This document shows positions 55,725 to 64,000 of a stretch of DNA of 64,000 nt, in pieces. Position 1 is the first letter of the stretch, and each line of letters begins with the position of its first letter. Source of the stretch: Trichodelitschia bisporula (taxonomy: Eukaryota; Ascomycota; Dothideomycetes; Phaeotrichales; Phaeotrichaceae); the NCBI GenBank assembly GCA_010356995.1, contig ML996690.1, positions 303,683 to 367,682 of the forward strand, written 5' to 3'. Both the position numbers and the translations under genes were made by a program. A model generated the notes under the pieces. The model made no database searches. It was not told the origin of the DNA and saw nothing but the letters and a program-made list of their open reading frames with translations.

Positions 55725-58127
55725 TCAGCCGGACGATGTCGCATTGTCAGTGAAGCTGGTAGGGCTGGGTGCTTCGGCGGATGCCGTGTCCAGTTCCTTC
55801 AGCGTCACGCGGACACCGTCCTTGACGGCAGTGCCGTCTTCGTCCAGAGGCCCAACCGGGACTGCAACACCCAGGCCAAGCATGCCGTGTCCCCCAATTT
55901 CTCGCCATGCGCCCAGAAGCGATCCGCCTCGTTCCCTTTCCATCGCTTCTTCCATTACATCGTCAATTACTCCTTCGCTGCCCAGTTCGACCTCGGCCGG
56001 ATCGATTTCGATCTCTTCGCCTCCCAGCACTCGTCCTCCCAGCTTAACGTCGCTGACTCTGACCTGGTACGCCAGCGCGCGACGGCCCTCACGAATCATA
56101 TCCTCTGCGCGAGTAGAGCAGCGTTTTAGTGCTTGATTCATCCGTTGAGAATCGAGAAGCAGCTCGCGGTGCTTTGTGAGGTCAAGCTGAAGGCGCTTGG
56201 AGTCACGTGCCAGATGGCGAGCGTCGGAGTCGGCGCCGGGATCCGTGTCGGCACTGGGCGTTCCAGGGCCGGATGCGGAATCCGAAGAAAATGACGAGTC
56301 GGATGAATCGGAAAGGGATTCCATAACCGCACGAGCCATCGACGCTCTTCCGGCCTTAGGCTCCGGCGCATCGTGTTCATCCTCGAGGTCCGTCTCATCT
56401 TCATCAACAAGCGGCAGTCCTTCTCCCATTTCCGAATTGACAACGCCGCTGATCCCGGCCCGGCTGACTCTTCTCAACCGCCGGAGTTCCGATTGTTGTC
56501 GCTTGACTTCGCGTTCAAGTTGTCGGTTGATAGCCAGCAAACTTGAGTTGCTAATCTCCAGATCAAGAACCTTGCGCTCGCGCCTCGCGTTGGCGGCTAA
56601 CTCATTGTGTTCGGCGGTAGATGGCCCAGGTGTCGTGGCCAGAAGCGCAGGAGATGTCAACGAGTCCCGTGGGGAATGCAAGAGTGGAAGTTGGAATGAC
56701 GTAGCAGGCAACTGCGGGGCAGGGGACGAGGTTGGCGATACCGCAATCTCAACGTCACTGCCTATCCGACCCTCTGGTCCAGATTCGCTACCTGAAAAAC
56801 CTGCATCCATTGCCCCGAACCCTGAAGGCGGGAGCAATGTCCGGGAAGAAGTTGGTGCGCTAGCAATCGAGTCGGCTCCATTTTCAACGACTATAGCCGT
56901 GTGTAGAGGCCGAAGTGGAGTCTTGTACCCGTTGCTACCGCGCGGCGCGGATTCGATAGAACTTAAACTTGACGTCCGACCATGGCCACTGCCTGAACCT
57001 CGCGTGGTGCCAGAACTGATGGAATGAGAGCGTGAATGTTGCGCCTCTCGCGTTCTCGTAGTCGCCGTTGAAGGGGGTGGTGCGTTTGCTGTTGGAGATG
57101 CCTTTACCGGGGACGAAGGCACTGTGGAAGCCGCGGGTGTGGGCGGCATCATCGCAAAGGTACCTGGCCGACCAGCCGGCTTAAGAATCTGAGAGACTCC
57201 TTTGCGGTATGAGAGATGAATGCCGTTTGCGCTGCGTTCTTTGGACGGCGATGCGGGACGAATGAAGAGGCCCGTATCCGAATGTGGAATGTCCACACGA
57301 GGGGTGGGAGAAGGAGTATGGCGAAGCGCACCATTATCCTCGATTTTCCCATCCGCACGAAAGAATTGCGCCTGGGGCTTGGATCGAGAACCGGCAGCTG
57401 ACAGTGGCGGAGACGGACTCGTTTGCGGCGCTTGAGGTCGCACTGCAGGCGCTACCGGGGAGTCGACATCACCGTTCGCGTAGAAGAAACCCGGAGATTT
57501 TCGAGAGTTCGGTTGTGATTGTGCAATAGTGGGCGTGTCCTGGGGTCGGACATCACTTGCGTGGAAGAAATTGGTACCGGCTGGCCCGTGATCATCGACA
57601 GTCCTCCTGGGAGAGAAGGCGGTAGTGGGATATCTGTAGCTGGGCGATACTACGCCAGCTACTTGTCCAGGTCCATAACTACTCTGGGGTCGCTTTCTGG
57701 CGCTCTCTCCTGCTACCAAGCCAAACCCAGGCGCCAGACCCGGCATCCGCTTTGCACCCGACCCGTCGATGGTAGAAGAAGGTCTGCTGGAACCCGGCGT
57801 GCCATTTGGAGTGGATTGTGTGCTGTCGGTGCGGGTTTTGCGAGAGGAAGATCGCGGCGTGATGTTTGTGTTCAAAAAGGACTTGGCGGGAGTCGTCAGT
57901 TCCTCCCTTGCCGGTGAGGCGCTGCGCACATCGTGCACGTTCACGGCCTTGAAAGGACGGGCAAGAGGTGGTGTCCCGGATGATGGAGTAGCATTGAGAT
58001 GCTGTGCCGCCAGTCGAGGTGTGATGGGGGACTTGACGGAGCGTGCGCTGGCCAGTGAAGGCATGAGGGGACGGTTTGTGGACGCAGAGCTTTCTGTAGC
58101 GGAATTGGGATTGGTGTTTGAGTTCAT
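55725..58127 (-). CDS. Ser/Pro-rich coiled-coil protein, 800 aa, unknown function
   Basis: This is a single-exon gene with an ATG start. I do not recognise a named family. Residues 1-450 are Ser/Pro/Thr-rich and look disordered, with a repeated aromatic motif: NFFHASDV (about 184), GFFYANGDV (about 212) and QFFRADGKI (about 251), with a weaker GLFIRPAS about 290. A coiled coil follows at about 525-570: ERKVLDLEISNSSLLAINRQ then LEREVKRQQSELRRLRR. Next is an acidic, Ser/Asp-rich linker (DSSDSSFSSDSASGPGTPSA). A second helical segment (LARDSKRLQLDLTKHRELLLDS and ALKRCSTRAEDMIREGRRAL) precedes a hydrophobic, Gly-rich end. The layout suits a scaffold that oligomerises and displays short linear binding motifs. 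It is divergent from pol kappa, and about 725 bp separate the starts. Confidence 0.85.
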   Translation of the reverse strand: MNSNTNPNSATESSASTNRPLMPSLASARSVKSPITPRLAAQHLNATPSSGTPPLARPFKAVNVHDVRSASPAREELTTPAKSFLNTNITPRSSSRKTRTDSTQSTPNGTPGSSRPSSTIDGSGAKRMPGLAPGFGLVAGESARKRPQSSYGPGQVAGVVSPSYRYPTTAFSPRRTVDDHGPAGTNFFHASDVRPQDTPTIAQSQPNSRKSPGFFYANGDVDSPVAPAVRPQAPQTSPSPPLSAAGSRSKPQAQFFRADGKIEDNGALRHTPSPTPRVDIPHSDTGLFIRPASPSKERSANGIHLSYRKGVSQILKPAGRPGTFAMMPPTPAASTVPSSPVKASPTANAPPPSTATTRTREAQHSRSHSISSGTTRGSGSGHGRTSSLSSIESAPRGSNGYKTPLRPLHTAIVVENGADSIASAPTSSRTLLPPSGFGAMDAGFSGSESGPEGRIGSDVEIAVSPTSSPAPQLPATSFQLPLLHSPRDSLTSPALLATTPGPSTAEHNELAANARRERKVLDLEISNSSLLAINRQLEREVKRQQSELRRLRRVSRAGISGVVNSEMGEGLPLVDEDETDLEDEHDAPEPKAGRASMARAVMESLSDSSDSSFSSDSASGPGTPSADTDPGADSDARHLARDSKRLQLDLTKHRELLLDSQRMNQALKRCSTRAEDMIREGRRALAYQVRVSDVKLGGRVLGGEEIEIDPAEVELGSEGVIDDVMEEAMERERGGSLLGAWREIGGHGMLGLGVAVPVGPLDEDGTAVKDGVRVTLKELDTASAEAPSPTSFTDNATSSG

Positions 58128-58852
58128 GATAATCGGCCGTGGGAAAGGAGCGGTGTCGGAGGGGAACTAGAGGCGACACAAGCTAGCGACCGGCGCCAGT
58201 AACATGTTGCGGTGAGCGTTTGCGCGTGAGAATTGGGGGGGATATGGATACGCCGGGGGTAGAACTTCTCCGGGACAATGTGGTTCTAGTGAAGGAGCAG
58301 GCGGGGAGGAGAGGGTGGTGGAATGTTGATGAATTAGTAGTAAATGTGGGGGAGGATACAGTCGAGACTCAAAGGTCGTTTCGGGGAACTTCGCCGGGTT
58401 GGAAGGCTTCGAGGAGGAGGCGGGGGCGGGTGCGATGGAAGGCGAAGAGAGACGACTTTGAGTGGCTCACTTGGTCTACGACCTCCATTTTTTTCTTAGC
58501 CAAGCCCTCGCCAAGCACCGCGATAGTAGCCTGCGTCTTGTTTACTCCTCTACTAATTGTACTATCAACACCTCTTGTCCTATCGTCCTCTTTGCTATTA
58601 TCCCAAGACCTTTATTTACTGCTCAGATAGCAAGTGTGCGGCTTTGTTTCGTTTGTTTGGTATATACTTCATGCATACACGTGGTTGCGCGCCCTGCCAA
58701 ACACCAGAACCATACACGCTGATCATGAGAGATCCTTGAACGCGACGCGCCTCTCCCGCATCGCCGAAACGCCATTATTCCCCACCACTGTAAACCCCGC
58801 TTTCTCACCTTCTCCGCATTTCCAAGTCCCTTTCTCGGTTCACCACTTCACC
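58128..58852. promoter_or_regulatory. Divergent promoter of the coiled-coil gene and pol kappa
   Basis: A 725-bp region with a purine-rich block (58290-58450) near the coiled-coil gene and pyrimidine-rich sequence near the pol kappa start (58740-58852, CCCCACC-type and TTCACC just before the ATG). No discrete operator could be recognised. Confidence 0.4.
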
Positions 58853-60975
58853 ATGGATCGGCGGCTGTCTGACGATGAAAATGGCGCGCGAGATGTTAGT
58901 CAGTCACCGACAACCGAACCGAAGCAGGATATAGATACTGTGAAACCTGAAGCGGATGAGGGGATTGTTACAGGCCCAGCAGTTCCGGCGCAGGCGTCAA
59001 CAGAGCAACTCAATGCCCTCACGCATCGTCTCCTTGGACCGTCGCTTACAAAGTCGGGCCAGGAGGGCGTCTCACAGGACAATGTAGGTTTCTCCTACTG
59101 CCAGACAAGGTGCTCGTCCTGACTGTCCTCGACGGCTAGGTATCGCAAGTCATCCTCGATGCTTCCAAGGGCAGCAAATTCTATGAGCGCGAAGCTGCAC
59201 TGGCCGCCGGTTTGGCCACCAGAGTCGCAGCCCTACAGACCCGGAAAGCCAAATTAGAAGCTCAAGACCTCCGTGTCCACCTACGCAATGCCGACGCCTT
59301 CCTCGCCTCTCTCGAGTCCTCCCGCGACCTTTCGCGCATAATAGTCCACCTTGACTGCGATGCCTTCTATGCCGCCGTCGCTGCCCTCAAGGATCCCACG
59401 CTCAAAGGCATTCCTTTTGCTGTCGGTGGATCCGTGCTAAGCACATGTAGCTACGAAGCACGGAAGTTCGGCGTCAGGAGTGCTATGCCCGCCTTCGTGG
59501 CGCGCAAGCTGTGTCCTGAGCTGAAGCTCGTCGACCAAGATTTCCCATCCTATATCGCCAAAGCCGGAGAGATCCGAGCCATACTTCAGACATACGATCC
59601 CAACTTCCAGCCTGCAGGTCTTGACGAGTCCTATCTCGACCTGACAGCATACTGCCAGGACAACGACATCTCCGCCTCAGACGCTGTGTCGAAGCTTCGT
59701 ACCGAGGTCAGGGAGAAGTGCGGCATTACCATATCCGCCGGCATTGCCGCCACAGCACCCTTGGCTAAAATCGCGGGCAACGTGAACAAACCTGACGGTC
59801 AATTCGAGATCCCTTCCACACGGGAAGCCGTCATGGCATACATGGCCGACCTGTCTGTTCGTAAAGTCGCCGGCATCGGTCGCGTACTGCAGTGCGAGCT
59901 CGACGCAGTGGGCATCCGCGTGTGTGCCGACATCTACCCGCAGCGCGCGTTGCTGGTTCCGCTCTTTGGCGACAAGACAGCGAAGTTTCTCTTGACGTCA
60001 TATCTTGGCATTGGCAGGACGCGTATTGCGCCTTCGGACGGCCGCGATCGGAAGAGCGTTGGCACGGAGGGTACGTTCGCCGACCTCGCTGGGGCACAGG
60101 CGCTGCGGACAAAACTGAGGCAGACGGCTGAAGCGTTGGAAGAGGACATGAAACAGGCCGGAGTGAAGGGCCGGACCGTTGTACTCAAGGTCAAACTGCA
60201 CACGTTCGAAGTGTTGACTAGGCAAGTAGGCACCCACATTCCCGTGTGGACCAAGGACGATATCTACCGCATATCCTTGCCGATGCTTGAACGGTTGGAA
60301 AAGGAGATACCTGGCCTGAAGATTAGACTACTTGGGCTGCGGTGCACGCATTTGGTCGAGGCAAAGCTGAGCGTCGACAAGAATTTCTTTGGTGCCGCAA
60401 AAGCTCCAAACACCGAGGAACGTTTCTGCGTTTGTCAAGATGATCAGATTCTCGCCCCGGCTGTGCCGCCGCCAGAACGTGCGTCCGCTCACCGTGCTGA
60501 GGGGTCTCGTTCCGGCGTTCCCGTCGATGAAGATGGATGGGAAATATGGCCCGAGGCCGAGTTCGAAGCAGCGGCCGAGCAGGAACGAAAAGAGGAATTC
60601 GAAGAGTTGTTGAAGTTGAGCCAGGAGCTTGAGGAGCGACACGATCAGGACAACGGTGCCAAAGCGCCACTTGAATCATCGCGAAGCACATCCCCCGCCG
60701 ATGATGTGGAGTCTTGGGCCTGTCCTATCTGCAACCGACCTCAGCCTGCTGACGAGCGGGCCCTCAATGAACATATCGACCTTTGTCTCTCCCGCGAGAC
60801 GATCCGAGAGGTGGTACGTTCGGTGCCAGAGAATAAGGCACCGGCGAAGCTGGAAAAGCCGACACTTCCATCGAAGCAAGTGCCACGGAAAAGAGCGCGG
60901 CCCAGAGGAGGCGGCAGCATCTCAAAATCGAATCACGAACAATCGAACGCGAAACGACGGGCGTTTTTCTCTTGA
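58853..60975 (+). CDS. POLK: DNA polymerase kappa (Y-family, DinB type) with UBZ finger
   Basis: This is a Y-family translesion polymerase that extends past damaged bases in the nucleus. The two exons are 58853-59083 and 59140-60975, with a 56-bp intron, giving 688 residues. The catalytic core has IIVHLDCDAFYAAVA (about 144; the Asp pair binds metal) and GLDESYLDLTAYC (about 236; the second carboxylates). Also present are SYEARKFGVRSAMP, typical of pol kappa fingers, GITISAGIAATAPLAKIA and NKPDGQFE. The thumb/little-finger part includes VRKVAGIGRVLQCELDAVGI (helix-hairpin-helix) and LLGLRCTHL. A UBZ4/Rad18-type zinc finger, CPICNRPQ...LNEHIDLC, lies near 605 and should bind ubiquitinated PCNA. 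Arg/Lys-rich stretches at the end (PRKRARPRGGG, NAKRRAFFS) are likely nuclear signals. Residues 1-80 are disordered. All active-site residues I can see are present. Confidence 0.95.
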
Positions 60976-63106
60976 TGTTTCCATATACCCCCGATTGGCA
61001 TTTGCCTGTATAGAACTAGCGAATATTCAAAGCTGCTGTGCTGCCCATGTAGCCCTGAAGAACACCCTCCATCACATACGGCCATAGGTCGCAGACATAT
61101 ACCTGTGTCCGCGGGAAAATTGCCGCCAAATCTGGCGGTTTGTAACGGCGTTTCTGGCGTCAGATTTCCCCAATGCAGGCTTCCAAGAAATCAGGCGCTT
61201 AGAGTGTTCAGTATCCCTGTTGATGGCTAACAAATTCCAGCGGACGAATTATATGAATTAGAAAATCTAAAAAGCGGCTTACCTCGCATCAAGAATCAGC
61301 CCTCCGCCACTTTTTCTAGCTTCCGCCTCGTGCCCCTCTTGGGTCTCTCCATCGCCGCCTTAATGCGTCCTCCCGCATGCCGCTTTTTCGTCTCGCCCAC
61401 CCCTTCGTCTCGCCCGCCCCTTCGTCTTGCACACTTCTTCATCTCACTTTACCCCTTGCCTCGCCTACTTTTTCGCCTGATCTCGCCTTAGCAGCCACGC
61501 TGCCCGAGCACAGACCGTCTACTTGGCTCGCGTGGGGTGTTGAGGCGGGCCTGTCGGGCGCGCTGGCGGATGAGGACGGGGGCGTACGAGGGCTCGTTGC
61601 TGGGCCTGAAGTTGATTGGCGACCGTAATATGCCGCACGAGCAGCACACGTTCGTGGCGCCAGATATTGGGAGCGCGAATTTCGTACGGCGTGCGCGGGA
61701 GGAGCCGTTTCGGGGGGGCAGCGTACTAGTCAGCAGGGAGGTGGCGTCGGTGATTAGGCTGGCTTCCGAGTGGGAGCCAGTGCTATAGACGAAGCCACGG
61801 TAGGTCGGGGTTAGAACGTGAGTGAGTATGGGTTCTGCGGGCGCCTAGACGAGAAGTGGGAGTAGGGAGGTGCGAGGTCACGAACTGGCGGAGGTTTCGG
61901 CGGTGCTGCGGGAGGGTCGGGAACTGCGGGTAGTTTTGCTTGCGACCACCGGATGAGTTGCTGCAGCTGCTGGTAGTAGACTGGTAGTAGTAGAGGTTAT
62001 CCGTTGGGCCGCAGGAGGGGCTGTGCGGGAGAGGTTGCTAGAAGGGTGGCTGCGTGTAGGTGCGGGGGGGGGGTGGGGTAGTTGCCGGTGAAAGTTTGCA
62101 CACCGGGAGCGATACGCTGATATGTAAGGCTTTGCGCGGCGTGACTTGCTGCGGGTATGCCCAGGTGATTTCCGATAGCCCATCCAACGAGGGGAGAGCT
62201 GGGCGCGGTATATTCGTAAACGAAGAGGTGGTGGAATTGGGTACTTGCGAGGCCGGAAATTCGATGGATACGGGCCACATGGTGCCGCTTGATGGACGGG
62301 AGGAGCCGCTAGGCTAGCTCGAGGGGAAGCTAGGCGCTGTCTAGCACTTCAACCTTTTGCCATTGATGGTCTGTTGACGACAAGTTGTGGAGTTGTGGAT
62401 GGACAATCGTTTCCCCTCGATGGGGATGAGGCCTTTCCTTCGCAGTTGGAATGGCCGCACGCTCCCGCGGGCTCAATTGTTCCACGATACTGTATGTTTC
62501 TCGAGTCCCGCGATGACGACACGATACAACATGACTGATACGATGTCGTCTGCTCAACTCCAATCGAGCCTTCAATCCAGCACCAGGACGCTTGCTAACA
62601 CCCATCTCACACATTATCCGGCCACCTCTTCCACAGAATCAACTACGTATCCCTCCATCAGAACAGTCTGTATGCCCCGTCTGTCCCTCACCGCGCTGCC
62701 AAACCCCCGCCCAAAACCATGACCGCCATTCCGGCATCCTCCCGAGCCTGTTTATGCTCGAGCCCTGGTCAGTCTCGATATCCCATACAGCACCTACGAC
62801 GCGGGCATAGACGACGCAAGCAGCGTGGGCGGTGCAACAGGGATGAACAACCGGGTATGTCCTCTAGCGAAGTCTTCGTCTATGAACTGATCAGTTGGTA
62901 GGAGAACTTGATGCCCCGTGGCATGTGGCTGTGTCTCCTCCAATCTCGACCTCCCCTCCGCGCCCGACAGCTCACAGCCTCATTCTTGGCATTCTGCCCC
63001 GCAGTTGAGCTCAGCTCGAAGCCCCAAAGCCTCGCCTTTAACCTCCAGTTCCACTCTTGCATTTTCACAAGTCCGCAATTCCTTGACTAGCATCATTATT
63101 TCCAAG
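60976..63106. other. 2.1-kb intergenic region
   Basis: No gene is supported. It contains imperfect CCCCTTCGTCTCGCCCG-type tandem units (about 61383-61480), a G-rich tract (62068-62084) and a 5S-like 15-mer at 61074. Short open frames near 61377 and 62719 show no domain. Confidence 0.4.
61383..61480 (+). repeat. Imperfect CTTCGTCTCGCCC tandem units
   Basis: Four to five degenerate units of about 15-18 bp (TTTTTCGTCTCGCCCACC, CCTTCGTCTCGCCCGCC, CCTTCGTCTTGC, later decayed) form a pyrimidine-rich block. Confidence 0.6.
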
Positions 63107-64000
63107 ATGCCACCTGCAAAGCGGATCCGGACACGGGGCCGCTTCCATGCCTCTTTCAGTCTTTCACGACCCTCCTCACCTGTTACTGGTGAGACCACCA
63201 CACCTGCCCCCGCGAGCAATGTCAGCCAGACCTCAACCTTTCCACTTGCCCTCCAGAGAACCACCAACAGAAAGTCAACCCGCCGACTTCGTCACGAAGA
63301 CTATACAATAGGATGGATTTGCGCGCTTGACATTGAACTTGCAGCAGCCCGGAAAATGCTCGACGAAGAGCACCAACCTCTCCCCCAGGCTGCGTCCGAT
63401 CCCAATAGCTACACGCTAGGCCGCGTTGGCGAACGCAATACGGTCATCATGGTCTTAGGGCTGACGGGCACAAACTCGGCGGCCTCGGCGGTTGCTCAAA
63501 TGAAGTCAACTTTCACTTCGGTTCAATTCGGCGTCTTGGTCGGCATCGGAGGCGGTGTGCCGAGCGCAAAAGCCGACATCCGGCTTGGGGACGTTGTTGT
63601 TTGCCAGCCGTCCAAGGATTGTGGCGGAGTGATTCAGTACGACTTGGGCAAGACCAGGCCTGACGGGGTTGAACGGACTGGATTTCTGAACGCGCCCCCA
63701 AAGGCCTTGCTGAGCGCGTTGAAGAGTCTGAACGCAAACCATCTGAAAGGAAGAGTTGGTTTCCTACATCACCTTGCAAAGCTCAGCAGCCAGTCTCTTT
63801 TCGCTCGCGACAAGGCCGGGCCAGATGTCCTATACGACCCTGCGTACAACCATGAGGAGGAAGAGGAAAACTGCAACAATTGCAAGAAAGAATATAGCGT
63901 GCGGCGCCAGACGCGTGGTGAACATGTCTTGGTTCACTATGGTACGATCGCTTCGGGGAATCAAGTCATGCGCGATGCCAAGGAACGAGACAAAGTCAGC
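63107..64000 (+). CDS. PNP-domain protein of the fungal NLR type, partial (runs off right edge)
   Basis: The N-terminal 298 residues of a protein are open to the end of the window without an intron. The start ATG follows a short AT-rich leader. Residues 1-62 are basic and disordered (KRIRTRGRFHASFSLSR). A PNP_UDP_1 (purine nucleoside phosphorylase-like) domain runs from about 64 to past 290: DYTIGWICALDIELAAARKM, GERNTVIMVLGLTG, TSVQFGVLVGIGGGVPSAKA, DIRLGDVVVCQPS, GGVIQYDLGKTR and, near the edge, YGTIASGNQVMRDA. In filamentous fungi this domain is often the N-terminal effector of STAND/NLR proteins that continue into a NACHT or NB-ARC NTPase and ankyrin, TPR or WD40 repeats. That continuation is outside the window, so NLR identity is inferred. 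An isolated PNP-domain protein is possible. A Cys-rich, acidic insert (EEEEENCNNCKKEY) lies at about 246-259. Confidence 0.85.
   Translation, partial: MPPAKRIRTRGRFHASFSLSRPSSPVTGETTTPAPASNVSQTSTFPLALQRTTNRKSTRRLRHEDYTIGWICALDIELAAARKMLDEEHQPLPQAASDPNSYTLGRVGERNTVIMVLGLTGTNSAASAVAQMKSTFTSVQFGVLVGIGGGVPSAKADIRLGDVVVCQPSKDCGGVIQYDLGKTRPDGVERTGFLNAPPKALLSALKSLNANHLKGRVGFLHHLAKLSSQSLFARDKAGPDVLYDPAYNHEEEEENCNNCKKEYSVRRQTRGEHVLVHYGTIASGNQVMRDAKERDKVS

Noticed and set aside
61074-61110. ACATACGGCCATAGG, resembling the 5' end of 5S rRNA
   Set aside because: Only about 15 bases match; the internal control region and the 3' half are absent, so at most it is a tiny pseudogene fragment.

Overview
The window is nuclear DNA from a filamentous ascomycete (Pezizomycotina). 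Protein-coding genes are interrupted by short introns of about 43-71 bp, with GT..AG ends and CTAAC/CTGAC branch sites. The families present are fungal: a Fet3-type multicopper oxidase, a Dsc4-like DUF1746 protein, Spc7, a PNP-domain NLR-type protein, and a KMT6/E(z) enzyme, which many Aspergillus-type genomes lack. I cannot name the species.

Layout. From 1 to 13.5 kb there are five genes on the minus strand or in small clusters: a multicopper oxidase running off the left edge, an S/T-rich single-pass membrane protein, a GNAT acetyltransferase, a small secreted protein on the plus strand, and a 560-residue Pro/Ala-repeat protein. A Dsc4-like membrane protein follows on the plus strand. From 13.5 to 31.3 kb the only confident gene is a large bZIP factor at 18.5-20.9 kb; more than 10 kb upstream of it has no gene I can support. 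A small lysine-rich protein lies at 31.3 kb.

From about 31.8 to 46.9 kb lies an AT-richer island with no intact gene. It holds five copies of a foldback MITE of about 200 bp with a TA target site, a LINE ORF2 relic of the Tad type with its 3' tail, and a second, short 5'-truncated copy of the same LINE flanked by a 14-bp target-site duplication. A dense housekeeping block follows from 47 to 61 kb: KMT6 (the catalytic subunit of PRC2), ribosomal protein uS17 (five exons), the kinetochore scaffold Spc7/KNL1 with MELT repeats, a Ser/Pro-rich coiled-coil protein, and DNA polymerase kappa with a UBZ finger. The right edge carries the start of a PNP-domain protein of the fungal NLR type.

These are mostly independent genes, not a pathway cluster. 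uS17 and Spc7 share a 369-bp divergent promoter, and the coiled-coil gene and pol kappa share one of about 725 bp. I found no CRISPR array and no complete tRNA or rRNA gene. The most unusual material is the MITE/LINE island and several orphan regulatory-looking sequences.
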